Below, one piece after another: positions 21,401 through 33,800 of a stretch of DNA of 64,000 nucleotides. This DNA is from Toxoplasma gondii ME49. Lineage: Eukaryota; Apicomplexa; Conoidasida; Eucoccidiorida; Sarcocystidae. The notes beneath the pieces are model-generated. The model ran no database searches, was not told the DNA's origin, and saw only the letters and a program-made list of their open reading frames with translations. Both the position numbers and the translations under genes were made by a program. The stretch spans positions 2,938,458-3,002,457 of the forward strand of contig NC_031476.1 in the NCBI RefSeq assembly GCF_000006565.2, written 5' to 3'. Position 1 is the first letter of the stretch; every line of letters starts with the position of its first letter.

Positions 21401-23460
21401 AACGTGATCGTGTTCGCTAGATCTTGAGGGTCTTTGTTTGCCAGATCCCTGTTAGGTGGGAAAAAGTTCCTTTGGATGGATGTTGCTGACTTCTGCGGTG
21501 GAACAGAGGGGATCTCACTTCGAGAGTAGCGGCAGGGGCCACCGAAGCCGAGCGAGGTCTCCACTGTGCATTTCACAACCTCACGATTTCGACCGTTTCT
21601 CGCAAACGTGCACACTTGCTGGAAATTGAACGTCACTGAATGCCGGATCCCTAAATATTTCCCTTCTTAATAGTCGAGATTCCCCGAACTCGGCTTATAT
21701 TGGGGGAAACCGAAACCGCCGTGCAAGCCGACGGCATGCGCGGCCAAGGGAAGAGAGGCGACTGTATCTGTGCCTCTCTGCTCTCGCAATCCTTTCGCCT
21801 GGATTGGCTAATTGGAATTATTTAGAGAAAACGAAAGAGCTAGAGGGGTAAAGCAATCTCACGTTCACCGTTCCAAGGTGAAGAGGGGAGGAACGCTGCC
21901 GGTCCACAAGGGCTGTGAGGACAGCCAAGGGGCTCCCGACGGAGGCAACATGACCTCAAACGGGACGAAGTGAAAAGGAAACACGACCTCCTTCGCTGAC
22001 CTTTGTCAATTATTCCTTCTTCGTTTTTGTTGCTGTTTCCGTCGTCTTCTTGTCAAAAACTTGAGGTCGAACCGGAGGAGTTAGTTGTGGCACGGCTTTG
22101 CTCGCAGGGATCTGCGCTACTGTCCTGTGTCTTGTTCACGTAGTTTCTCCGGGAGACTTCGAGCAGAAAACACGCAAACCTGTCGTTTTTTTTTGCTTGT
22201 GTCAAAGCTGCATCGGCTTTTTTCGCGTCCTTCGCGACTTTTGGGCCCTTGTCGTCAACACTGGTCTCTCGGACGGCGTGTGTGTCTTGCACGAGTTACT
22301 TTCCCTCCTTACCTTACGCGCTTGGCCCGCCACCATCAGTTCCCTTCGCTTTTCTCTGTCCACGGCACCTCTCTGTTTCTTTTTCGTCTGCCACTGCCAT
22401 TCGCTTCTATGAAACTCTCCGTATTTCCGCTTTTGCTGACGGGAAATCCGCTCCCGCTGGACTGCTGCCGCAGACACGACGCAACCGGAGCGCGAGGACT
22501 CCCGGAGTTTCCTCTCGACAAAGGAGACACTTCGGCTTCCAGTCTGGCTTTGATTACGAAAGCGCCTTCTCCTCTTTATGGACTCCCTCTCCACTTTGTT
22601 CCGTACGCGCGTGATTCTCTTTCGGCGCGTCAAGACACCCGCCGAGTAGCGGATTCAGGGTCGCGTCAGTCGGACCTCTCCGCACGGTTCTAAAAAAGGC
22701 ATCTCTACACCGTTGTACCGCCTCTCTCTCGTTTCCTTGTGTCTGCATCTCTAGGTTCACTCTCTTGGCCGAAGTGTGGGAGGGCATTTCCTCCTGCCTT
22801 TGGATGCATAGGGATGCCTGTGCCTTGTGGGGAACTCGTCGCTTGACAAGGATCTCTTTCTGCTGCTGTTGTTTTCAATTGACACGCGCACCAGTTTCCT
22901 CTTCTCCACACTGCGCATGTCTTTCCCTTTCCACCTCAACTTTTTTGATTCCTGTTTCACCGACTGTCTCTCGCTCTCCCTTTTTCTGTGGGCGTCTCCG
23001 GTCCTCTGCTTCTTGGTTCCCTCCCGCTTTTTCGTCGACTCGCAGCCAAGAACGAATTTCACCTGTTGGCCGTGATGGGATCTGTTGCCTGTCGTGTCGT
23101 GACTCTTCCTTTCTTGACATTCCTTCGGTTTTCTTTGAAGTCGATTTCGTCGCGGACATTTGAATTCGAGAAAACGTAACGCGACAGGGACGCCTTCCTT
23201 CTCGATTTCCTTTCTGCTCGCTTTTCGCTTCGGCACCGCTGCCCCTCCTTCTCAGTGTTGCTGCTTCTCTGCTTGTCGTTCGCATGTAGTTTTTCGCGTC
23301 TGCTACTGCTTCCCCCTATTCCGCCTCTTTCTTCTTCACTTCCTTCTCGCCCTCCTCCTCCTTCTCCTCCTCCTCGTCTCCCTCCCCTGGATCTTCGTCG
23401 TTCGCTCCACTTTAGGTTTTTCGTCTATCTAGTCCCGAGTTCCGCGCTCCTGTCTTTCAG

Positions 23461-23924
23461 CGTTTACGCGCCTCCACGAGCGCCCCGCTGAAGGAGTTCG
23501 AGAGCCCCAAAGAAGAATCCGCTAGCGGAAAGACATTCACGTGTCTTTTGACGGTAGGTATCCACCAAAAGCAACGCAGGAGTCAAACGAGACAGAGGCC
23601 ATCGTGCAGGAACGGAGTATCGGCATTCTCTATCTTTGCATGCTTGCTTCTTCGCAGTTTCTGAATCCTCTTTCTCGATCGGAGTTTCGCGGATTTGCGT
23701 CGCAAATCTTTCTTCGTACAGAGAGGCTCCTCCTTTAAGTGCGGGAGCACGAATTGGTCAACAACAGTGCAGATTTCTTCAGCCTAGCGCTTTCGTCTTC
23801 TTCCTCGATCTTCACAGATGTCTACGTTTCCGTACTCTTACATCCCACCTGAAATACTCCGTTTCTCCAATTCTTCATGTATATATATGCATACATAAAA
23901 AATGAAAATATTTGTAGATGTACT

Positions 23925-23958
<34 letters not shown>

Positions 23959-25840
23959 TGTGGTCTCCAGTAAGCATGTAATATGTGCATTTTGCGCTGG
24001 CTCCTTTCTTCTGGAATTTGTGTCTGCTTCGACTCTGTTTCGTTCCCCGCCGCATCAGGGTCTCCTTCTCGCCTGTGATTTCAGCGTTCTTTCTGTCTTT
24101 GAATCAACTGTCTTCTGTCTCGCCTCAGGTGCTGCTGCAGATCGACCAAAATGGCGAGTGAGTCTCGGAGAGGACCTGAAAATTATCTCGCACGGTGGCA
24201 ACAGACTGCTCTATCTTGTTTCATAAGCCCATCAACACATGTGCATATGAATACACGCTCACATTTATTCATATGCGTACAGGTGTACACAGATGCATGC
24301 GTATGTATCTGTCAACTGTGGGTCTTGTCTTTGACGTTCCGGTTTTTTCTTCCCTTGAGACTCGGCCGTTCTTTCCTTCACTCTTCTCTGTTCGACCGTT
24401 CTTCCAGTTGGCAGCAACAGTTGCGTCTCTCCTCTGTCTCTGTCGCTTTCCTTTTCTCAGCGTCTCCGGGCGGGGAGAGCGGTGCTCCCAGGTTGACGGG
24501 TGAGTTTTGAGAACAGCCGAACGATTCGTCTGGGGAAGAGGCCTCTCTCTGTCTCTCTCGTTCCTGTCTGAACCGTGTCTGCTTCTTCTGCGTCCGCTCC
24601 ACTTTGACGACCGCGTCACATGTTCGGTTCTGGAAGAGTCTCTCACGACTGAAGTGCGTGCGACGAGTCGCACAGCAGCAGGTGATGCATGATGCAACGG
24701 CGTTTCAGTTCCGGCAGTTCAGTGGAGCAGAAACGCCGTCTGCGATCAGGGTACAGATGGAAGACGAGATCCGTTCGAAGGGTCTTCGTCGCTAGCTGGC
24801 TCGCTACGCCTGGTGCGTGGTGTGGCTTGGAGTGTGTCTAGAGGTTTCGTTGTGTCCGGTTTCTGAGCGCCCCTTTGGTCCGTTGTTTCTGCGGAGGCTC
24901 GTCGCGTTTCGACTTTGTTTTTGCGCTTCTGTTGCTTGCTGACTGCGCGGCCTTTCACGCTGTCCGGAGACTCGGTAGCGCCACTGTCGCGGGGGTGTTT
25001 CTCTGCAGAGAAAGACGGGAAGACGATGCAGAGGTTGACTCTCGGGGAGGCGGCAGAGGAGATCAAGAGACTGCGTCGCCTGACGCGGCAAAACAAAATC
25101 GACTTGCAGAAGAAAGAAGAGGAAAAAGGACAGCTGGAACACACCGTGTCTGAACTCCAGGCGGAAATGCAAAGTGCGCAGCGTGCAGCGGAGAAGAGAA
25201 TCCGCGAGAAAGAACGAGAAGCAGACGACCTGCGAAAGCAGCTCGACGTAAGTTCTGAAAACCACGCAAGACAGAAGCCTCACGCGTCTGAGGACACTCG
25301 CTTCCACCTGAAAAACGAAGAAGGCGCTTCTATAAAAGGACTCTCTCCCCGCGTCCGTCCCCGCTGTCGTGAGCGTGTCTTTCACTGCGATTCGAAGTGA
25401 CCTGCTGTTCTCGTATCTTCTATTACACTGGTCGTCAGTATTCATTCTTGACCCCTCCCTCGTCCCGACGTTTTCTTCGCGACGCTCACAGAGTCACGTT
25501 CTCTCCCATGCGGTCTCAGAGGAACTTCTCCGTTTCCACTCGCTCTGCTGGACTCACGTCCTCGACTTGTCTTCTCTTCAGCGCTGTGCCCCCCCCTCCC
25601 TTCTTCGGAATGCGCTTCCGGCCATGAGAGCCAGCATCCAAATTCGTTATGCGCGCTGCGCACCCCGCACCAGCTCGCTGGACTGCTCAAGAAGCCGTCT
25701 GTGCGTCGGACTTCCATCTCTTCCGACACCAAGCTTGTCACACATCGTGCTACTGAGCTTTCGTTGTCTCCGTTTTCGCTTATACATATATGCATATATA
25801 TAAATAAGTATTAATACATCTGCGATACATACACATGTAC

Positions 25841-25891
<51 letters not shown>

Positions 25892-28800
25892 TATGTGCGT
25901 ATAAAGAGATGTATGCGAAACAAGAAGGAACGCTGTTTGAGTAAGGGAAATTGCAAATCTGTTCTCGAAAAAAATGTTTCACGTGAGAGCAGTGGCACTT
26001 CTTTCCGTTTGTTCGTCCGCCTCAACGGTTGTTCCCCCGCTGTTCTGTGTCTCCTCACTTGGATCCCGTAAACGGAGACCTTGCAGATCTAAATCAGGAG
26101 TTCATGTCTTGAAAACGACTCCCGAGCAAGAGCTGATAAATCATCCTGCCTCAGGCATACGTGCACAGATCTTTTCAACAGATCTTTACGATAGAAGACA
26201 AGTCCGCCATTAGTTGCTGTTCTCCGTTCTCTCGTCTGTCCTCATCTTTCCAAATAAAAAGCTGAATCCGATTTGCCGAGCAGCGCCCGTGGTGTCTGTC
26301 TGCGCCTGCCGTCTCTCTGCCTCTTCTTTCTCTGAGGCTCTTTCAGTGGGTTTCGTGTCGCTCTGAGAAATGGGGGAATTTCAGTTGTTTTGACATCCAG
26401 GTTGCTCATCCTGTTCTGCGCGCCAGACTGAATAGTTGAATCTGCGGCTCTCGCATGACGGCGAGTCCATCGCATTCTTGTTCCTCGTGGCAGCTGTGGT
26501 TCCCGCGCGTTATTTCCGTTGAGTTCCATATTCTACATCAAGCAGTTGCGTATATCTCTATACATGGAGTGTCACTGTTTCCTGGTATCACGTTTCTCCG
26601 TCGGTTCTGTGATAGGCGAAGTTATGATTTTTTCAGTCAACAAGGAGAGAAGAATCCAGAAGCCTTTTACCCGTGTAACTTCTCTGGATGATCCAGACTC
26701 TCCGCTTATCTCTGTGTCTCTCCTTAGCGGTTGGGACGTTCCCTTTTCTACGTATTTGAACGCTCCAGCTTCCTCATCGTTCTGGTTTTTCTGTTTTCCG
26801 CCAGAAAGCTGCTGAGGACATGAGGTTCCTTCAGTCAGTTTCCCTGCCGATCAACGAAGCTCGAAAGTTGACGTACAAAGCGTTGAGAAAAGGTCGGGCG
26901 TTGGAGTGTCTCGGAGAACTGTTCTGTCGAAACTCGGTCACGAACCGCATGCTGCGCGAGGGTAAGCGAAGAGAGTTCTCTCTGGAAGGAAGGAAAGCCG
27001 TCTCGAGCAGACCTCAGTTTGTGGCGTCCAGCAACCACAAAAAAACAGTCTCTCGAGAGTGTCTGCATTTTCTGGGGAGCATGCACCAGTCCAAAAAGAA
27101 ATTTGGACGCCGCTCGCAAGCCACAGTAGATACACGTCACTGTTTATTTCTTGCACAGCGTGGAAGTAACCACTGCCAACACTGAAGGCCTCACAGACTC
27201 TTTCCGAGCCAGCGTCCTTTATTTCCTTTCAACTTTCGCTCCGTTCCGCGGAGTGAACGAATGAGATGTCTGCGTGCAGAAGTGGGTTATGAGAAAATAA
27301 TTTTTAAGATTATTACGTGCAAAACAATCGTCAGATTTAGAATTTAAAATTTCGAGAGATAATTCGACGTCGAGTTAGTCTGGAGGTGACCCGATTTGCA
27401 CACATGTTCAAAAGATAATTTGACCTCAAGAGTTTGAGAGAACGCCGGAGGTCAAAGTTTCACAGAAAAACGCTTCGTCACGGCGTTGATGAACACGCAG
27501 CGTTTCTCAGTCTTTCTGAAGCTTCCAAGGAAAAACTTTTCCAGGTTCAAATTCAGAGAGACACACGAGCATCCAGAACTTTCTCCATTCTTCCAATGCT
27601 CTCACTTTCGTAGCTTCCTTGCAGGTTGCTCCTTGCGTTCGAAACGTTTCCTTCCTCCAGTTTCTGTCTCTTATCCTCTCCTGTTCTTCCTCTCCGCTTG
27701 TTCTTCCGACTCCAGGTTTCACCGCAATCGTTGAAAACGCCTTCGGCCTTGGTCACTTGGCTTTTCGAGCTGAACACGGTGTCGGGCCGAGCAGCCGCAC
27801 CGCAGTCGAATCCCAGCTGCGACTTCTTCGACAAGAGCAGCTGCTTCTGCTGGCTGAGAACGACAGGCTCACGTCGCAGGTGGGGTGCAGGAAAAGAGGA
27901 GGCCAGATGCATGCGAACGGGGAGCATGCCAAAGCGTCCTGCACGCGCCTCCAAATGCGGAGCCGCAGACGGAATAAATCGGGGGAGACAGACGCTGTGT
28001 TCATGTGTGTCAACGTCCACCTCGCGTTTTTTTCACAGTCTTCGGCAGTCTGCTGTGTCCGTCAACATTTCTCTTTCGCTCTCGTTGCCAGCTGGAGGGG
28101 ACGACGACGTCCCTTCGCGAGGGAACGCGCAGAGGATTTTGACCGCCCTGTTCAAAGTGAAAACGTACGAGGCGGCTTGTCTTCGTCGAGAAAAAAGAAA
28201 GTGATAAAGGGATCTCTAGGTTTCTGAAAAAAGACCTGGCTTCCGAGGAGACAACTCCATGGAACAGGAGCGTTGGTGCCGTCGTTCTCGTGTTTGATCG
28301 AAAACCGTGTGTCACAAGAGAGCGTCTCATTCTAGCTCAAGTCCAGCGTCGCAGTCCCCTTCAGTTGGTCACTCTGACGTCACACCGGCATCCCCTGCCG
28401 GAATGCTTGCGCGGTCTCTGTCGCCCATCTCAGGTGCAGGCACAGCTCCTCTCAACAGATGGACGGAAGTTCCGCGGGTGCCTTCCCCAGTGTCTCCTTT
28501 TCTTTCTCCTTATCTCTTTTCAAATCTGTCTGAGTTCATCCGACCTGTTTCACCGTCTCACTGAAGCCTACACAACTGGCCAGTCTCGGTTACTTTTCGC
28601 TCTCACAGATGTCTTTGTCCTGCTTTTCAGCTGTCTGAAGTCCAGGGGTCACTGGCCAGTCAACGGAGAGAAGCTGCCAACCAGCCGGAAGAAGAAGCAG
28701 AAATAGTAGGGGAAAAAACGTTTTTCAGTCTGCGGGACTGTTCGTTTCTTTTGCGTTGAGTACGGAGACGATTCAGATTCGAGACTTTAGTCGTTCTTAT

Positions 28801-29645
28801 TTCGAACAACTCTCTTTCAACGAATCAGGGTCGACGGCTTGCGAACGTTTGCCTTTCCTTTCGTCATTCGTCTCTGTCTCCAATTCAGTTGCTCCTATTT
28901 TTGCCTTTCTACATGTCGTCCTTCAACGACTCGCGTCTCTCAGCGAGGCTTTCCATGCCTGTTTTCTCATGGTCTCTCTTCGATTTCGACTTGACGCTCT
29001 GTCTCTCTGAGCTTCTCTTCTCTCAGCCTGTTGATAGCGCTGTCTGTGGTTCTCCGACGACACGAATGGCGTCGTTCTCTCGCGTTTTGTCGGTTTGCCG
29101 TACGATTCCTTTGCTTCTCCCTGTCGTCTGGTGGGCACCCTGTCGCTAGTTGCTTGCTCTCCCCCTTGGTTGCTTTCTTCTCGTTTTGACTCTGCTTTCT
29201 CGGTTTCCGAGAGTCCTCTCTTCCATCCCCGCGCTTCCTCCGGTTCTTGTTTTCTCTTTCTCGATGACCCAGGAAAAAGCCGAGGCGTCCGCAGGCGGCG
29301 GTAAGGAGGCTTTGCATGCAGAAAAGGCGACAGTGCACAGGGCAGTTCGCCTTTCCTCTTATTCGTTCTTCCTCCTTTAGCGTTTTTGTTTCTCTCTCTG
29401 CTTCGTTCACGCGCTTTCGATGCTTCCTTGGACACTTCCACTTCTGTTCGCTCTTTCTCGACTTGCGAACAAGCACCGTTTGCACCTCTCTCTGGGCAGA
29501 ATCGATCACGAGGTCGACTCCGCAGTACTTAGGTCTCCACTTCGTCGACCAGTTCTCTATTCTGTTCTGGTCGCGCGGCTTGAGACCGCTCAGATACCTC
29601 ATGAGTGTACACTGACATGCTTGTACATATATATTCATATATATT

Positions 29646-29677
<32 letters not shown>

Positions 29678-30791
29678 AATATGTGTATTTGTCACATTCT
29701 AAGTCTACATATGCGTATTTGCCCAGGATGATTCATCAGTTCACTCTCATTCAGACAAGTGTATACACAGACAGACACACAGACACAGACACCTGTAGTT
29801 GTCCATCTGTATATGTATGCATCGGTGCATAGCTCTCGACGGATAGATATAACTGTCTCTGCATGTCCAGGTTTGTACACTGGCATGTGGAGTGTCTTTT
29901 TGTGTTCGTCAGTAGAGAAGTTCGATTTATTTTGATACTCAGACATCCACCAAAGGGGATTTGTGCCTCTGAAGAGGGAGAAGAGCAGGAGTCTTTCTTC
30001 ACAAGGTGAGACTGTACAGCGTTCGCCTCGTGGCAGCATCTCTCTTTTGCGACATGCCGTCAGTGGCGGAGGATCGTGAGTCTGGACGGCGACGTCCTCT
30101 GGGGTTCCGCCCCCTCTGCCAGATATCTGAAGGCTCGTGCATTCGTTGTTCCCCGTTCTTCTCTCCCCACTGAAGAGAGGCGAGACGCGTCGCTCGTGAC
30201 TTCTTTCCGTTCTTCAGGGGACACAGACACTGAGGAGAAGAAGCAGTCCGCGAAAAGCAGAAAGAAGGCGATCAAGGCGGCGTTCGAGCTGGTCGCAGGC
30301 CTTCTGCGAACTGCCCGAGTGCGCCTATTGGCTGTCGCGATGCAGAGGTGAGGCGGCAGACGCTGACAGCTGCGGTGGACGTACACCTGGCCCCGAGACC
30401 TGCATGGAAGCCGTTTGCCGGGAGGTGCTCAGGATGTGACTGCTTTGTTTCCGCCCTAAAAAGACTTGCCGTCCTTCACACGCTGATTTGAATAGGACAA
30501 CTCGGAAAAAACTGCTGAAGACATGCACAGCCTGAGCAGACGACAGGCTCCCCTGTCAACGGAGAGACTCCCCGATGGAAGGCGACCTTCCTCAAGAGAG
30601 ACACTTTCTCCGAAAGTCTTCGCGTTCAAAGAGATGTGAAAGACAAGCGTGACCATACACACTTGCATCTGCGTTTCATTACTCAGATACAGATATCCAC
30701 ATGTAGATAGATACACATTCGTGCGTGATCGGACAAACTTAGCGACATCCAATTATCTGTACTCACACACACATATATATATATATACTTT

Positions 30792-30823
<32 letters not shown>

Positions 30824-33800
30824 TATATCTATATTTTCTTTGTGGCGTCTCTGTGAAAAGCGTCTTTTTCTGTTGACTGCAAATCGTTCCATCAGAAGCA
30901 CGTCGAAAGGGAGACGACCCTGTGGTGAGACATGAACTTTTTTTTCTGTTTTTTCAGGCTTGCGTGCTACGCCATACATGAAACAGGAGTCATGCTCTTG
31001 GACGTTGCTCGCACAAAAGCCACAAACAACTGGAACCAAGTGAATTTTATTCTGGGCGCTAAGTTGATCCTCATATTCCTCCGGTAAAAAGACGACGCAT
31101 CCTTTCAGCCGATGATTTTCTCTTTTTCTACGTCATTACCATAATGTCTCTCTGTCTGCGTCTGCACATATGAATGAAGATCCCGTTTATCTAACTGTCG
31201 ATCTATCTATTTCTGTTTGTCGGCCATTTACTTATCGATATGACTACCCAGCTGTCTCTTTCCATCTATGCCTCCATCGATCTCTGCTTCTATCTCTCTG
31301 TCAGTGCCTCTTTATCTATCTCTCCCTGTGTCTCTGTGTCTACATGTTTACCTGTCTATTCATCTGTCCATCAACCTCTCTGTCTATGTCTATCTGTCCA
31401 TTTGTCTATCCATCTATCTGTCTATATTTATCCGTCCATCTGTATATCAGTCTGTAACTATCTATGCATCTATCCTGTCCATCTATCTGTGCCTATATGT
31501 TTATCTTTCTCCGTCGGCGTTCATGTTGACAGTTCAGTAGAGATGCAAGCAGGGAGTTCTATGCACATTCGTAAATGTAGTGTATATGTATACATATGTA
31601 CATCTGTCAACGTATTCGCACAAAATTGTTTTTTCACATATCTGTTTCTATATGGATATATGTATCTATGACATATTTAAATCTATTTACAGAGAGATAT
31701 CTATATGTGTGTATTTACTTCAGTATCCCTGTGAATATACACCCTTGTGTATGATTGCGGCTGACGACAACTCTCTGCGAGGGCGCATGCATGCGGATGG
31801 AGAACGAGAACTGCCTGTCTTTGTCGTTTTCTTGCGTGCATTTTGACAATTCCCTTCTGAGTTATTTTTCCTGGATTTCTTTTCAATTTCCCCTACAGGG
31901 CTTTCATGCGTCGCCGCGAACAGCTCGGATTTTATCGCCTTTGGGAAAATGCGATTAAAGATAAGAAAGTCAATAGAGAGCCGGAAAAAACACCCATGTG
32001 GAGAAACTCGGACCCTGCGGCAGGTCGGCGGAACTCTTGACTTCTAGTCATCAACTATCGTTCTACCTGGCTATTTGTACCTGCTCATACCTATCTATCT
32101 GCCAAGATATATATATATATATATCCATCTGCGTATCCCTGTATTTATCTACCGAAATCTATATACTTATTCATCTATTTATATATCTGTCTATGTCTCC
32201 CTTGTATGTAGATATAGACGTGCCTGGTTATCCCCATCTACGTATCTACCTATGTATATATATATATATATATATGTCTACCGAGATCTGTATATCTATT
32301 GATCTCTTTGTTTCCATTTCTGTCTGTCTCGTCTCTCTCTGCATTCGTACATGTGCATATATGTGTATCTTTATCAGTCGGCCCACAAATGCATATGTCC
32401 TTGTTTGCCTTTAGGTCCAATTCTCTGCTGTTTTTTTTCTGGATGTGTTTCTGTGTCTTGCGGATGTAGACTTTTCTGGTGGTTTCCCCGCGTTTGCTGT
32501 TCCCGTCTGCATTCTTCTTGCGCGGATGGTCTCTCTGATTCTGCATTCCGCGCTTCTCGTCGAGCCACCACACCGATGGCGGTTTTCTCGTTTTCTCTGT
32601 TGTTCTGTGTCCTCCGTTTCGCTTCTCTTTGCCCTGTGACTCCCGTTGCTGTCTGCGTTTCTCTCCCCCTGTCTTCGGCTCCGGGCGCTCGAGAAGCCTC
32701 CCTTCTCACACCCAGGAGCAGACGGTGCCCACACCCTTCGTTCTGTCTCGCCGAAGCCCGTCCGCTGGGGTGTACATCCACTTCGTCTGTGTGCCTGCGT
32801 CTGGATCCGCGATCTGCGTTCTGCCCGGTTTCCCTGCGCCTGTCTGCAGACTTGGCGCTTCCGTCTCCAGGCGAAAGTCTGTCCCCGCATCTTCTGGGGT
32901 TGAGTCTGGCGGGATCTGCCGGGCCTCTGGGAGGCTTGCCACCCTTCGTCTACCAACCTCACTACTACTGCAGGCTGCCTAGCACGCAGACGCGCAGATC
33001 TGGAAACGTTTTCTACCCTGCTCCTCCAGCGCCGACGGGACAAGCTGAATTGAAGCGCCAGGCTCTCTGCCACAACACTGACGTCTGCGATGTGAGACCC
33101 TCTGACACTGCTTGCCGTTGAAAAGGGAGGGCGTCGAAAAGGCTGAGGCAGCGCCACACACCTGCAGATCGTAAGATCGGCCTGCGTCGGAGTCTGACGC
33201 ACGACAAATCGTGTGTTGGCTGCGTGAAGGCGTCACCTTCTTTCGTGCAGGCAGTCGCGAACGCTCTTGTGGTTGCCGAGCGTCCGACGTTTTTAGACTG
33301 TCGCCACTCCCGTGCTGTGTACCCCACTGCCGTCAAGGCTCCTCCTGTGAGTAGCTTTAGCTCCAGGCAGTCCAGACGGCTCTGGAGACTCCTGAATGGT
33401 CTCTAAAGAGGGCGCCGCCATATGAAGCATGTGAATGTCAGAGCGTCCGGAGGAGAAACTTTTGAATTCACCCGCCGTTCAAATCATGGAATAGCTGTCG
33501 CAACAGTGCTCTCGTGGGTTGATGGGAAAAACGGCTTGTGCCGATCAGAATGCGTGCGAGGCAGAGCACGAGGCGCAAGAGGGCGAGAAGAAAAGGCTGA
33601 TTCCAACGTCCAGTCTTGACGTCGTTGTGGAAAGTCACTGCCTGATCTCGTTGACGAGCATTACCCCTCAAGAAGATATATATATATATATTTATTTATA
33701 TACATATATTTATTTATATACATATATATATATATATATGTATATGTATATGCTGGATGCGAGTTTTCCGGGTACTCTGAGGCTTAACAGACCCACTTGA

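Larger units (their letters stand above)
17546..23460. other. Long interval between the pseudokinase and the coiled-coil gene
   Basis: This 5.9-kb stretch holds the pseudokinase 5' region and, from about 22.1 to 23.46 kb, strongly pyrimidine-rich plus-strand sequence typical of Toxoplasma 5' UTRs and introns; it probably belongs to the coiled-coil gene. Short open frames (18833-19075, 19602-19889, 20013-20435, 22085-22693) have no motif and do not link into a spliced frame. A short dispersed repeat sits at 18380-18430. Confidence 0.45.

Noticed and set aside
22757..23236. Minus-strand Lys/Arg-rich 159-codon frame
   Set aside because: It is the reverse of pyrimidine-rich plus-strand sequence probably belonging to a 5' UTR or intron; composition alone explains it.
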